Source: Chitinophaga varians (lineage in GTDB: Bacteria; Bacteroidota; Bacteroidia; Chitinophagales; Chitinophagaceae). From it: a stretch of 64,000 bases of DNA. The notes under the pieces were generated by a model. The model was not told the origin of the DNA. It searched no databases and saw only the letters and a list, made by a program, of their open reading frames with translations. The stretch covers positions 62,001 to 126,000 of the forward strand of contig NZ_JACVFB010000001.1 of NCBI RefSeq assembly GCF_014529945.1, in the 5' to 3' direction. Made by a program: the position numbers and the translations under genes. Below, piece by piece: positions 48,009 through 57,214 of the stretch; the first letter of the stretch is position 1, and every line of letters begins with the position of its first letter.

Positions 48009-50312
48009 ATGTTTTATACTTTTTCTACCACCGGGGTGGTTAACCTGTTGAAGGAGCACTACGGTCTTACCGTAACTGCGAAGGAACTGGAAGGCTACGA
48101 GGAAGCCAATTTTTATGTGAAAGATGAACAGGGCAATGCCTGGATATGCAAAATCGCCGGTGAGTCCCAGCACCCTGCTTTCCTCGATGCACAGGTACGA
48201 ATACTGGAACATCTGGCCAAAGGCGATACCAGAGGGCATTTTCAGGAAGTGGTGCGGAATGTGAAAGATGAACCGGTGACCCGCATCGCTACACCGGAAG
48301 AACTGTATTATATCCGTTTGTATACCTGGCTGGAAGGTCAGCCCGTAGTAACGGTAAAGGGTACACGCGACCTGTATGCTTCCTGGGGAAGCCTCCTGGG
48401 AAAAATGGACAAGGCGCTGGAGAATTTCTCTCATCCTGCCATGCACCGGGATATCCGCTGGGACCTCGCAAACGCGCTTGATGCGCGCGATCAGTTACAC
48501 TGTATCGAAGATCCGGAAAAGAAGCGGCTGGCAGCTTATTTCCTCTTGCAATATGAAACAGAAGTGCTGCCCCTGAGGCATCACCTGCGTAAAGCTTATA
48601 TCCACAACGATGCCAACGACTATAATATCCTCGTGCAACAAGATCTCGTCAGTGGCCTGATCGATTTCGGGGATATGGTATATACGCAGCTGATCAACAA
48701 TGTGGCCATTGCCTGTACGTATGCCATGCTGGAAGCTGCCGATCCGCTGGAAGCTGCTGTGGCTGTGGTAAAAGGATACCATGACGCCTACCCGTTTACG
48801 CCGGAGGAGACAGATCTGTTGTATTATCTGATCGCTGCACGTTTATGCATCAGCGTGACTACCTCCGCAGAGAAAGCGGCGGCCGGCAGCGACAACGAAT
48901 TTCATTTCATCACAGAAAATGGCGCCTGGAAACTGCTTTTCCACCTGATCACCATCAACCCACTCGCCATGCAGCAGGCTTTCCGCCATGCCTGCGGATT
49001 CGCGCCGGTAATCGATGATACCGCTGATTATGCACCGTTGCTGGCTGAACGAAAAGCGCACATCGGCCGTAACCTGAGCATCAGCTATAAAGCGCCATTG
49101 AAGATCGTCCGTGGCGCGTTACAATACCTTTACGACGACAAAGGCCGGACCTATATCGATTGTGTGAACAATCCCTGTCACGTTGGGCACTGCCACCCCG
49201 TGGTGGTGAAAGCGCTGCAACAGCAGGCAGCACGGCTCAATACCAATACACGTTATCTGCACGACCACCTGGTGGACTACGCCAATCAGCTGATTGCTAC
49301 GCTGCCGCCGTCACTGGAGGTATGCTACTTTACCAATTCAGGTTCGGAAGCCAATGACCTCGCGATCCGTATGAGCCGTCATTATACGAAACAGAAAGAT
49401 GTGATTGTGCTCGATCATGCCTACCACGGCACTTCTACCGTGGCCATGGAGTTGAGCCCGTATAAGTTTGACGGCAAAGGCGGTTTCGGTAAACCGGAAC
49501 ATACGCACAAAGCACTCAATCCTGATATGTACCGCGGGCCTTACCGGGCAGACGATCCGCAGGCGGGAGAGAAATATGCCGCCGACGTATCCGATATCAT
49601 CGCCGGTCTGAAAGAGCAGGGCAGGGGCGTGGCTGCTTATATCTGCGAAACGCTGCTGGGCGTTGGCGGACAGATACCGTTACCTCCCGGTTACCTGCAG
49701 GCGGTATATGCCGCCGTGAAAGCTGCCGGCGGCGTATGTATCGCCGATGAGGTACAGGTAGGCTTCGGCCGCGTGGGAGACGCCTTCTGGGGCTTTGAAC
49801 TACAGGAAGTGACACCGGATATTGTGGTGCTGGGCAAACCTATTGGCAACGGACATCCGTTGGCAGCGGTGGTGACTACCCGCGCTATCGCAGACGCGTT
49901 TAACAATGGTATGGAGTACTTCAACACCTTCGGCGGTAACCCGGTATCCATGGCCACCGGTTTGGCCGTGCTGAATGTAATCAAGGAAGAAGGTCTCCAG
50001 GAGCATGCCCGCGTAACCGGTAATTATTTTATGGATGGACTGCGTAAGCTGAAAGATAAACATGCCATCATCGGAGACGTGCGTGGGCATGGTTTCTTCA
50101 TCGGGGCAGAACTGGTGCGTGATCGCAATACCCTGGAACCGGCCGTTCCCGAGATAGATGTAGTGGTGGAAGCGATGAAACAACGTGGTTTCCTGCTTAG
50201 CACCGACGGACCGCTACACAACGTACTGAAGATAAAACCGCCCATGACGTTCAACAAGGCCAACACCGACGCTTTGCTGGCCCACCTGGACGAGGTATTG
50301 TCTTCCCTCTGA
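48009..50312 (+). CDS. Fusion of APH-type kinase (hydroxylysine-kinase-like) and class III PLP phospho-lyase/aminotransferase
   Basis: The 767-residue cytoplasmic protein has two domains. Residues 1-340 are an aminoglycoside-phosphotransferase-fold kinase with catalytic [10 protein letters not shown] (His199, Asp201) and DFGD for Mg. Residues 350-767 are a class III PLP enzyme with [52 protein letters not shown] and PLP-Lys610 in [11 protein letters not shown]. This combination matches human HYKK plus PHYKPL (or ETNPPL): phosphorylate 5-hydroxylysine (or ethanolamine), then beta-eliminate phosphate and ammonia. It lies in the SusC/D glycosidase operon. The exact substrate is inferred; a plain transaminase role is the alternative. 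Confidence 0.85.
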   Translation: MFYTFSTTGVVNLLKEHYGLTVTAKELEGYEEANFYVKDEQGNAWICKIAGESQHPAFLDAQVRILEHLAKGDTRGHFQEVVRNVKDEPVTRIATPEELYYIRLYTWLEGQPVVTVKGTRDLYASWGSLLGKMDKALENFSHPAMHRDIRWDLANALDARDQLHCIEDPEKKRLAAYFLLQYETEVLPLRHHLRKAYIHNDANDYNILVQQDLVSGLIDFGDMVYTQLINNVAIACTYAMLEAADPLEAAVAVVKGYHDAYPFTPEETDLLYYLIAARLCISVTTSAEKAAAGSDNEFHFITENGAWKLLFHLITINPLAMQQAFRHACGFAPVIDDTADYAPLLAERKAHIGRNLSISYKAPLKIVRGALQYLYDDKGRTYIDCVNNPCHVGHCHPVVVKALQQQAARLNTNTRYLHDHLVDYANQLIATLPPSLEVCYFTNSGSEANDLAIRMSRHYTKQKDVIVLDHAYHGTSTVAMELSPYKFDGKGGFGKPEHTHKALNPDMYRGPYRADDPQAGEKYAADVSDIIAGLKEQGRGVAAYICETLLGVGGQIPLPPGYLQAVYAAVKAAGGVCIADEVQVGFGRVGDAFWGFELQEVTPDIVVLGKPIGNGHPLAAVVTTRAIADAFNNGMEYFNTFGGNPVSMATGLAVLNVIKEEGLQEHARVTGNYFMDGLRKLKDKHAIIGDVRGHGFFIGAELVRDRNTLEPAVPEIDVVVEAMKQRGFLLSTDGPLHNVLKIKPPMTFNKANTDALLAHLDEVLSSL

Positions 50313-50322
50313 TTCCTTATAT

Positions 50323-50338
50323 TTGTTGCATGCAACAA
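50323..50338. promoter_or_regulatory. 16-bp perfect palindrome over the rpiA start codon
   Basis: TTGTTGCA-TGCAACAA spans the ATG (50330-50332). It directly overlaps a -7-like TATATTTG (50318-50325), so rpiA may also have its own nearly leaderless promoter; no good -33 box is spaced correctly. The palindrome could be a protein site or simply occlude the start in RNA. Confidence 0.45.
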
Positions 50339-51010
50339 CAGGACCTGGCCAAAAAAGCCGCTGGCGAAAAAGCCACCGAATACATCAAACCGAATATGAC
50401 CATCGGTCTCGGTACCGGAAGCACCGCTTATTATGCCATTATGCGTATAGGCGAGATGGTGAGAAGCGGTATGCCGCTGAAAGCGGTGGCTACCTCCGAA
50501 CAATCCGAGCAGCTGGCCCGAAAGCAGGGTATTACCATCGTTCCTTTTAGTGAGGTGGAAAAAATAGACCTGGACATCGACGGTGCTGATGAAGTGGATG
50601 AGCACCTGCGGTTGATCAAAGGAGGCGGCGCAGCGCTGTTGCGCGAGAAGATCGTGGCGGCAGCTTCCGCTGAAATGATCGTGGTGACAGACGAGTCCAA
50701 AGTGGTGAAACACCTGGGCCGTTTCCCGTTGCCGGTGGAAATTATCCCTTTTGCATGGGAGCTCACTTTCAGGAGGCTCCTCGCGCTGGATGCCGCGCCG
50801 GTACTACGTACCAGCAATGGCCGCACTGTTGTGACCGACAATGGCAATTTTATATTGGATTGTCACTATGAGAAAATCAAGGACCCGGTGGCATTACATC
50901 AACAACTGAATGATATTCCCGGCGTAGTGGAGAACGGCCTGTTCCTCCACTACGCCAGTCGCGTTATTATCGGCTATGCCGATGGTTCTGTGAAATCCTT
51001 GTCTAGGTAA
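50330..51010 (+). CDS. rpiA: Ribose-5-phosphate isomerase A
   Basis: The 226-residue protein has all RpiA blocks: TIGLGTGSTAYYAI, AVATSEQSEQLARKQGI, DLDIDGADEVDEH (catalytic Asp region), LIKGGGAALLREKIVAAAS (catalytic Glu/Lys) and DESKVV. It interconverts ribose-5-phosphate and ribulose-5-phosphate in the pentose phosphate pathway. It lies 17 bp after the kinase/PLP fusion and may be read from the same transcript, though it is a housekeeping enzyme. Its 3' end overlaps the convergent MHS transporter gene by 37 bp. Confidence 0.95.
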   Translation: MQQQDLAKKAAGEKATEYIKPNMTIGLGTGSTAYYAIMRIGEMVRSGMPLKAVATSEQSEQLARKQGITIVPFSEVEKIDLDIDGADEVDEHLRLIKGGGAALLREKIVAAASAEMIVVTDESKVVKHLGRFPLPVEIIPFAWELTFRRLLALDAAPVLRTSNGRTVVTDNGNFILDCHYEKIKDPVALHQQLNDIPGVVENGLFLHYASRVIIGYADGSVKSLSR

Positions 51011-52272
51011 GAAGTCTGTTTGGTATCACGCGCTGTGATATACACGAGGAGGGAAATAAAGATACAAACGGTCACGTACCAGTAAAACCATGGTTCGTGG
51101 CCGATTTTTTTGAAATACAGCGCTATGGGTTCTGCCGTTCCGCCAAAGAGCGCCACCGTGATAGCATAGGGGAAACCCACACCCAGCGCCCGCACTTCCG
51201 CGGGGAACATCTCCGCTTTTACCACCGCATTAATAGACGTGTAACCACTCACAATCACCAGCGCTCCCAGTATCAGCCAGAAAGCGGCCCATTCAGAGGT
51301 CGTATGACTAATAGCCGTGAGAATAGGCACCGTGAGGATAGTGCCCAGTACGCCAAATCCGATCAGCAGCGGCTTTCGGCCATAGATATCTGACAGCCAG
51401 CCGAATAAGGGTTGTAAAAATGCATATATCAGCATCACAAAAAATGTAATGGTAGTGGCCCTTTCAATGGTCAGGTGGACCGTATTGACGAGGAACTTCT
51501 GCATGTAGGTGGTATAGGTGTAAAACGCCAGGGTGCCACCCATCGTGAGGCCCACCACCGTGAAGGCTGCCCGGGGATATTGCTGGAACAGGGCTTTTAC
51601 CGAGCCTTTGTTTTTGGAAGACTTATGTTGCTCAAAGGAGCCGGACTCCTGCATGTGGGTGCGCAGGTACAGTGCTACAAAGGCCAGCAGGGCACCGATC
51701 ACAAAGGGGATACGCCATCCCCAGCTATGGAGCTGTTCCGGTGTGAGGAACACCCGTTGCAGCAGCATCTGTACGCCGAGTGCGGTCAGTTGCCCGCCGA
51801 TCAGCGTTACATATTGAAAGCTGGAGAAGAAGCCACGCCGGCTGGCGGTGGCCACCTCGCTGAGATAAGTGGCGGAAGTGCCATATTCGCCGCCCACGCT
51901 CAGGCCCTGTAACAGCCGGGCTATCAGCAGGAGGGCCGGCGCCGCCACCCCGATGCTGTTGTACGATGGGGTACAGGCAATCAGCACGGAGCCCAGCGAC
52001 ATCAGGAGGACAGACAGCGTCATGGCGGTTTTACGCCCTTTCTGGTCGGCAATACGGCCAAACATCCATCCGCCGATGGGGCGCATCAGGAAGCCCACCG
52101 CGAAGATGGCAGCAGTATTGAGCAATTGCGCGGTATAGCTGCCTTTCGGGAAGAATACCGGGGCAAAATAAAGTGAAAATGTAGTGTAAATGTACCAGTC
52201 GTACCATTCCACGAGATTGCCGGCTGAGCCGGTTAAAATGGCCTTAATGCGCCATGCGTCCGTGTTTTTCAT
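50974..52272 (-). CDS. MFS transporter, metabolite:H+ symporter (MHS) type
   Basis: The 432-residue protein has 12 membrane helices. MHS features include an N-terminal GNLVEWYDWYIYTTFSLYFAPVFFP block and FLMRPIGGWMFGRIADQKGRKTAM (motif A). LLQGLSVGGEYGTSATYLSEVA and GWRIPFVIGALLAFVALYLRTHMQES also fit. Relatives such as KgtP, ProP and CitA import dicarboxylates, osmolytes or citrate with protons. The end of the coding sequence overlaps rpiA by 37 bp on the opposite strand. The substrate is not predictable from sequence alone. Confidence 0.92.
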   Translation of the reverse strand: MKNTDAWRIKAILTGSAGNLVEWYDWYIYTTFSLYFAPVFFPKGSYTAQLLNTAAIFAVGFLMRPIGGWMFGRIADQKGRKTAMTLSVLLMSLGSVLIACTPSYNSIGVAAPALLLIARLLQGLSVGGEYGTSATYLSEVATASRRGFFSSFQYVTLIGGQLTALGVQMLLQRVFLTPEQLHSWGWRIPFVIGALLAFVALYLRTHMQESGSFEQHKSSKNKGSVKALFQQYPRAAFTVVGLTMGGTLAFYTYTTYMQKFLVNTVHLTIERATTITFFVMLIYAFLQPLFGWLSDIYGRKPLLIGFGVLGTILTVPILTAISHTTSEWAAFWLILGALVIVSGYTSINAVVKAEMFPAEVRALGVGFPYAITVALFGGTAEPIALYFKKIGHEPWFYWYVTVCIFISLLVYITARDTKQTSYLDKDFTEPSA

Positions 52273-52325
52273 ATAGGTATCAAAAATATATAAATAAAAC
52301 TGCTTTCCGTGTTGTTACAAAAAAG

Positions 52326-52357
52326 TTTGGATGGTAAAGGCTAAACAGTTATCTTCG
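52326..52357 (+). promoter_or_regulatory. Promoter with long leader for the cold-shock gene
   Basis: TTTG (52326-52329), a 20-bp spacer and TATCTTCG (52350-52357) match TTTG-N19-21-TAnnTTTG with one mismatch. The start would be near 52364, leaving about 144 nt of 5' UTR before the cold-shock ATG at 52508. Long leaders are typical of cold-shock mRNAs and can act as thermosensors. Confidence 0.55.
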
Positions 52358-52507
52358 TCCCGCTTCTTAAGAATATTGTATTTCATTTTGTTGGTGATCT
52401 CCGGGTACATTCAGCTTTTTTCTTACATTTTTTCTTCTAGTTGCCCCCAGGTAGCCGCCTGTTAAAAAAATGGCGAGAACACGTTCACAATTAAATATTA
52501 ATAAAAA

Positions 52508-52699
52508 ATGCAAACAGGTGTAGTTAAATTTTTTAATGAAGCTAAAGGTTTTGGATTCATTAAAATCGAAGGAACAGGACAAGAAATTTTTGTTCACGTT
52601 TCTGGTATCAAAGAAAGCATCGGCGAAAATGACCGCGTAGTATTCGACGTGGAAGAAGGCAGAAAAGGCCCGAATGCTGTTAACGTAAGATTGGCATAA
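52508..52699 (+). CDS. Cold-shock domain protein (CspA-like)
   Basis: The 63-residue single-domain protein has RNP1 KGFGFIKI and RNP2 IFVHVSGI in the CSD order (TGVVKFFNEAKGFGFI at the N-terminus). It binds single-stranded RNA/DNA and acts as an RNA chaperone. Length is typical of the family. It is monocistronic, with a long leader upstream and a strong terminator downstream. Confidence 0.96.
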   Translation: MQTGVVKFFNEAKGFGFIKIEGTGQEIFVHVSGIKESIGENDRVVFDVEEGRKGPNAVNVRLA

Positions 52700-52725
52700 C
52701 TTATTGAATAATAGTTTTGTTGAGG

Positions 52726-52759
52726 ACTGCCCCGGCGATTAGCCGGGGCAGTTTTTTTT
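52726..52759 (+). terminator. Intrinsic terminator of the cold-shock gene
   Basis: ACTGCCCCGGC (52726-52736) and GCCGGGGCAGT (52742-52752) form a perfect 11-bp stem with a 5-nt loop, followed by a run of T. Confidence 0.95.
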
Positions 52760-52760
52760 A

Positions 52761-53058
52761 CCCGGGGCTTCAGCCCTGGGCGACATTGTGGCCCGGCTTC
52801 CTTCAGCTTATCAGTACGCTATTGGCTTTGTAATCCCTTTATTTTATCGTCCCGGGTTTTATTGCATCCCTTCATTCATCATTTATTATGCTCTTTTATG
52901 GTCAGAACATCGTGCCTTAAAACCATCTGGCCCAGTGCTTTTATGGCCCGATGAACATCATGTCTCCAGGCTATCATACTTAAAAATACTCCATCCATCT
53001 ACGTTTGTACTACATTATGAACCTGAATCACAATGTAGCCCAGGGCTTCAGCCCTGGG
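52761..53058. mobile_element. 298-bp MITE-like element with palindromic terminal inverted repeats
   Basis: The left end 52761-52790 and right end 53029-53058 are inverted copies over 30 bp (core CACAATGTNGCCCAGGGCT). Each end is itself a palindrome (CCCAGGGC-TTCA-GCCCTGGG on the right, one change on the left). The 238-bp interior has no credible coding frame. The same core palindrome forms the terminator at 6808-6827. The arrangement suits a non-autonomous element or paired REP sequences moved by a REP-associated transposase elsewhere. Confidence 0.7.
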
Positions 53059-53121
53059 AACGCGAGATGGCGGGAATGCGGGAAAAAATAAATTATATTT
53101 GCGGTTTCAATTTTAAATATC

Positions 53122-55356
53122 ATGCCCCAACCTGATAGTACAAATATCATCTTCCACCTGGCGGCAGATTTCATTAACCAGACAAACCGCCATGTGTTCC
53201 TGACCGGTAAAGCCGGCACAGGGAAGACTACGTTCCTGAAATATATCAAAGAACATACGAAGAAAAATACCGTGGTGGTGGCGCCTACCGGCGTGGCAGC
53301 GATCAATGCCGGCGGGGTTACCATGCACTCCTTTTTTCAGTTGCCTTTCGGACCTTTTGTTCCGGGCAGCAAGCACGGATTTGGCATGGATGGAATCAGC
53401 AGCACGGATAAACACAGCCTGTTCCGTAACATCCGTTTTACCAACGATAAAAAAGTGTTGTTGCAGGAACTGGAACTGCTCATTATCGATGAGGTGAGTA
53501 TGGTGCGTTGCGATATGCTCGATGCCATTGATACCATCCTGCGACACTTCCGGAATAAGCCGTTGTTGCCTTTCGGTGGCGTACAGGTGCTCTTCATCGG
53601 CGACCTGTACCAGTTGCCGCCGGTAGTGCCGGACTCTGAATGGCAGCTGCTTTCAGAGTATTACAACAGCTCTTTTTTCTTCGATGCGCGGGTGATAGAA
53701 CAAGCGCCTCCGTTGTATATCGAACTCAAAAAGATATACCGGCAGAATGAACAGCTGTTTATCGATGTGCTCAACCGCATTCGTAACAGTGAAGTAGAAG
53801 AAGATGACCTCATGTTGCTCAACGACCGCTATGATCCTTATTTTAAAGGAGAAGACGGTGAGTACATTGTGCTCTCTACGCACAACCGGAAGGCCGATGA
53901 TATCAATGCCCGCCGGCTGGCTGAAATGCCGGGTAAGATTTTCCGCTTTGAGGGCAAGATAGAAGGGGATTTCAGCGATAAGGCGCTGCCAACGGAACTG
54001 GTGCTGCAACTGAAAATTGGTGCACAGGTGATGTTCCTGAAAAATGATCTGGCACAGCCCCGCCGTTATTACAATGGTAAGCTGGCAACGGTCACTGATA
54101 TCGCCGATGATGAGATAACGTTGCTGCTGGCCGGTTCCCACGAGGAACTGAAACTGGGGAAGGAAACCTGGCGTAATATCCGTTACCATTATAACCAGGA
54201 AGAGAACAGTATCGACGAAGAGGAGATCGGTAGTTTCACACAGTTTCCGATACGGCTGGCGTGGGCGATCACCATCCATAAAAGCCAGGGGCTTACTTTC
54301 GAAAGAGCTATTATCGACGCGGGGTATGCTTTCGCGCCCGGACAGGTGTATGTGGCGCTGAGCCGCTGTACCTCGCTGGAAGGGCTGGTGCTGCATTCGC
54401 GTATTAACTATGGCGCCATCAAAACAGACCGTCAGGTGATTGAGTTTGCGGAGAAAGAAGTGGAGGCTAATGAGCTGGTGGTGTTGCTGGAAATGGAACG
54501 GAAGAAGTTCCAGGCCACCTCGCTGCTCCAGCTGTTCGACTGGTACCGCATGCAGGCCAATATCCGCAGCCACGCCGTATGGATTCAGGATAAAAAAGTG
54601 CCGGACATCGATGCGGCCTTACAGGTAAGCCGGCAGTTGACCGCTAAGACCGAACAGCAGCAGGAAGTGGCCAACCGATTTGTGGTGCAGCTGCATCAGT
54701 TGCTCGATACCACCGTGCAGACGGGCGAAACCGACCAGCTCGAAGAGCGTGTCACCAAAGCAATTGGTTACTTCACCAAAAGCATATACGAAGATCTGAT
54801 AGTGCCGTTGCAGGAACATATAACGGCCGTTAAAAAGCAGAAATCAAAAAAATACCTGTTGCAGCTCATGTCGCTCGAAGCTGATTGCTGGCAGAAGTTA
54901 CAACAGGTGTGGGAAGTGTCTTATGCCGATCTGGATTTTACCAAGGGGCTGAAAGACTATACGAAAATGAGAAATGCGGAAGCGGAAAGTGCTGCCGGTA
55001 AAAAGGGTGGCAAACCGGAAGCTAAAGGCAAAGTAGAAAAGGGGAGTAGCCGTAGGGGAACACTCGAGCTGTACCTGGGTGGTAAAACCATCCCCGACAT
55101 TGCCGTGGCGCGGCAGCTGGCGGTAAGTACGGTAGAAAGCCATCTGGCCCAGTGTGTGGAGGCCGGAGAGCTGGACCTGTACCGCTTTGTGTCCGAGTCA
55201 ACGGTGAAACTGATTATGTCCCATATTCGCGAACTGGGCGCTACGGCAGCAGGACCGATCAAAGAGCGTGTAGGCCCCGCCGTGACCTTCGCAGAAATAC
55301 GGGCAGTACAATGGTATCTTAAAAAACAACAGGAAGAAGAGATTATGAAAGATTAA
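53122..55356 (+). CDS. Pif1/RecD2-like superfamily 1 helicase with C-terminal helix-turn-helix domain
   Basis: The 744-residue protein has Walker A GKAGTGKTTFLKYI (about residues 29-42), Walker B LLIIDEVSMVRCDML, a motif III region GDLYQLPPV, motif V/VI AITIHKSQGLTFERAIID and YVALSRCTSLEGLVL. These are Pif1-type 5'-3' helicase motifs. The C-terminal third is helical, with a Lys/Gly-rich linker (about 640-655), then an HTH_40/RQC-like domain (LELYLGGKTIPDIAVARQLAVSTVESHL). A TATATTTG -7 box lies at 53094-53101. The role is probably DNA repair, R-loop or G-quadruplex resolution. Confidence 0.9.
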   Translation: MPQPDSTNIIFHLAADFINQTNRHVFLTGKAGTGKTTFLKYIKEHTKKNTVVVAPTGVAAINAGGVTMHSFFQLPFGPFVPGSKHGFGMDGISSTDKHSLFRNIRFTNDKKVLLQELELLIIDEVSMVRCDMLDAIDTILRHFRNKPLLPFGGVQVLFIGDLYQLPPVVPDSEWQLLSEYYNSSFFFDARVIEQAPPLYIELKKIYRQNEQLFIDVLNRIRNSEVEEDDLMLLNDRYDPYFKGEDGEYIVLSTHNRKADDINARRLAEMPGKIFRFEGKIEGDFSDKALPTELVLQLKIGAQVMFLKNDLAQPRRYYNGKLATVTDIADDEITLLLAGSHEELKLGKETWRNIRYHYNQEENSIDEEEIGSFTQFPIRLAWAITIHKSQGLTFERAIIDAGYAFAPGQVYVALSRCTSLEGLVLHSRINYGAIKTDRQVIEFAEKEVEANELVVLLEMERKKFQATSLLQLFDWYRMQANIRSHAVWIQDKKVPDIDAALQVSRQLTAKTEQQQEVANRFVVQLHQLLDTTVQTGETDQLEERVTKAIGYFTKSIYEDLIVPLQEHITAVKKQKSKKYLLQLMSLEADCWQKLQQVWEVSYADLDFTKGLKDYTKMRNAEAESAAGKKGGKPEAKGKVEKGSSRRGTLELYLGGKTIPDIAVARQLAVSTVESHLAQCVEAGELDLYRFVSESTVKLIMSHIRELGATAAGPIKERVGPAVTFAEIRAVQWYLKKQQEEEIMKD

Positions 55357-55367
55357 ACCGACAGACG

Positions 55368-56369
55368 ATGAAACTAAGCGTATTAGACCAATCTCCGATC
55401 AGAAACGGCAGCAATGCCATGGAAGCCTTGCAGGAAAGCGTACAGCTGGCCCGGCTGGCAGACAAACTGGGTTATACCCGTTATTGGTTATCAGAGCATC
55501 ATAATACCAACAGCCTGGCAGGCGCCTCTCCGGAGATACTGATAGCCCGGCTGGCCGCAGAAACGGAGCGTATCCGCATCGGCTCCGGCGGCGTGATGCT
55601 GCCGAATCACAGTACCCTTAAAGTAGCAGAAAATTTCCGGTTGCTCGAAGCGCTGTACCCCGGGCGTATAGACCTGGGCATCGGCCGCGCCCCCGGAGGC
55701 GACCGCATCACGGCGCATATCCTCAATCCCTCCAATACCTTTGATCCTAAAGAGTTTGTGCAGCAGGTGGTAGACCTGCAGGCATGGCTCACCGATAAAA
55801 TCACCCCCGGCAGCATGCAGGAAAAAGTAAAGGCCATTCCGGTCATACCTTCCTCGCCCGACCTGTGGATGCTGACCTCCAGCGGCGAAAGTGGCCTGCT
55901 GGCGGCTCATTTCGGCATAGCTCTCTCTTTTGCGCATTTTATCTATCCGGTAGGCGGCCCGCAGGCGGTAGCCAAGTACCGTCAGCAGTTCCGCCCTTCG
56001 GAGCACCTCGCCGCCCCGCAGGCCAGCGTCGGCATTTTCGTGTACTGTGCTGATACAGAAGAGAAAGCAGCTGAACTGGAAGCGGTGATGGACTATCGCC
56101 TGCTCAGCTTTGAAAAAGGGAAGTACGATGTATTTCCTACCTATGAAGAAATCAAAGACATCGAGTATACCGCGGAAGAACTGGCACGGATACGGGCCAA
56201 CAGCGGTAGGCGCATTGCCGGTACCCCGCCACAGGTAAAAGCCCGCCTCGAACAGCTGGCGGCAGATTATGAGGTGGATGAACTGGTGATCGCCACCATT
56301 ACCCAGAACCATGCCGACAGGCTCCGGTCATATGAACTGCTGGCGGAAGCCTTTCAGCTAGGCAGATAA
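55368..56369 (+). CDS. LLM-class flavin-dependent oxidoreductase (luciferase-like)
   Basis: The 333-residue protein shows the bacterial luciferase-like TIM barrel: LSVLDQSPI at strand 1, YTRYWLSEHHNTNSLAGASPEILIARLAAET, IRIGSGGVMLPNHSTLKVAENFRLLEALYPGRIDLGIGRAPGG, and LMLTSSGESGLLAAHFGIALSFAHF-type strands. Members use FMNH2 (or F420) to oxygenate or reduce small molecules. It starts 12 bp after the helicase gene, so the two share a transcript although no functional link is apparent. A terminator hairpin follows at 56408. Confidence 0.92.
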   Translation: MKLSVLDQSPIRNGSNAMEALQESVQLARLADKLGYTRYWLSEHHNTNSLAGASPEILIARLAAETERIRIGSGGVMLPNHSTLKVAENFRLLEALYPGRIDLGIGRAPGGDRITAHILNPSNTFDPKEFVQQVVDLQAWLTDKITPGSMQEKVKAIPVIPSSPDLWMLTSSGESGLLAAHFGIALSFAHFIYPVGGPQAVAKYRQQFRPSEHLAAPQASVGIFVYCADTEEKAAELEAVMDYRLLSFEKGKYDVFPTYEEIKDIEYTAEELARIRANSGRRIAGTPPQVKARLEQLAADYEVDELVIATITQNHADRLRSYELLAEAFQLGR

Positions 56370-56407
56370 ATTATCGATATTTATCATTTAAATCTTTTTA
56401 TATTTGT

Positions 56408-56434
56408 AACGGCTATGCATATAGCCGTTTTTTT
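56408..56434 (+). terminator. Intrinsic terminator after the luciferase-like gene
   Basis: AACGGCTAT-GCAT-ATAGCCGTT is a perfect 9-bp stem followed by T residues. A TATATTTG string (56399-56406) just before it looks like a -7 box; if used, the hairpin would sit in the next gene's 5' UTR instead. Confidence 0.75.
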
Positions 56435-56490
56435 ATGTCCGATCACATACAGTGAAAACCTGAAAACGCCAGCTTAAAACCATCATCCCT

Positions 56491-57072
56491 ATGAAAAAAC
56501 TCATTTTAGGCGCGGTTATTCTTACCGCCATGCTGACCGCCTGTTCCAAAAAAGACAAGAATAGCAACGATGATAACGCACCCAAGCCGGAACAACCTGC
56601 GGTAACACCCAAAGATTCCCTGACGATATACAAAGACCTGGAATTTGATGTAAGCGGTACCAGTCAAACGGTAGGCATCGCCTTCTCTACAAAAGACGGT
56701 AAAATGTACTATCGTGGTAATCTTCCTAAAGACGGCAAAAACATCGACCTGGTGTTTGCAGGCGTAGACCCGGGAAACCTGTTCTTCAGCAGTACCACTG
56801 CTACCGCTTCCCACGGCCTTACGTTTGACAATGCCACTATTACGGAGATCATGAACTCCCCGGCAGTACTGGCCTTTGATCCGGCGAAATTCGACACCCT
56901 GTCTCATGGCTCCGCATTGAATGGCCTGGCGGTAAAGGAGGACAACAGTTTTTTTACCACTACCTACAGGGGCGTGGTGCTGTTCAAAAATGCCGCAGGG
57001 AAAATAGGGGTGATCAAAGTGTCCGCCATCGACGGGCAACGGCTGAAAGCCACCATCAAAGTACAACCGTAA
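56491..57072 (+). CDS. Lipoprotein of unknown function
   Basis: The 193-residue protein has a clear lipoprotein signal (KKLILGAVILTAMLTACSKK). A low-complexity Lys/Asn/Asp/Pro linker follows, then a beta-rich domain of about 150 residues (YKDLEFDVSGTSQTVGIAFSTKDGKMYY ... YRGVVLFKNAAGKIGVIKVSAIDGQRLKATIKVQP). The C-terminal GKIGVIKV pattern is common in small Bacteroidota surface lipoproteins. I do not recognise a named family. It is flanked by terminators, so it is probably monocistronic. Confidence 0.75.
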   Translation: MKKLILGAVILTAMLTACSKKDKNSNDDNAPKPEQPAVTPKDSLTIYKDLEFDVSGTSQTVGIAFSTKDGKMYYRGNLPKDGKNIDLVFAGVDPGNLFFSSTTATASHGLTFDNATITEIMNSPAVLAFDPAKFDTLSHGSALNGLAVKEDNSFFTTTYRGVVLFKNAAGKIGVIKVSAIDGQRLKATIKVQP

Positions 57073-57095
57073 AGAAGATACATACTATCCATAAC

Positions 57096-57127
57096 AGGCC
57101 GGGTTGCTAATGCAGTCCGGCCTTATT
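57096..57127 (+). terminator. Intrinsic terminator after the lipoprotein gene
   Basis: AGGCCGG (57096-57102) and CCGGCCT (57117-57123) form a 7-bp stem with a 14-nt loop, then a T/A-rich tract (TATTATTTT). Confidence 0.78.
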
Positions 57128-57214
57128 ATTTTGTATCAGTGAAAAATAAGCCAGTAACCGGTAAAAAAGAGGTAGGATTACTACGGTGGCTGCCGCTAAA
57201 TTTGCACGTTAGGA

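Noticed and set aside
52788..53135. 115-codon frame within the MITE-like element
   Set aside because: It runs through the palindromic ends and the helicase promoter, has no family resemblance and poor codon pattern.
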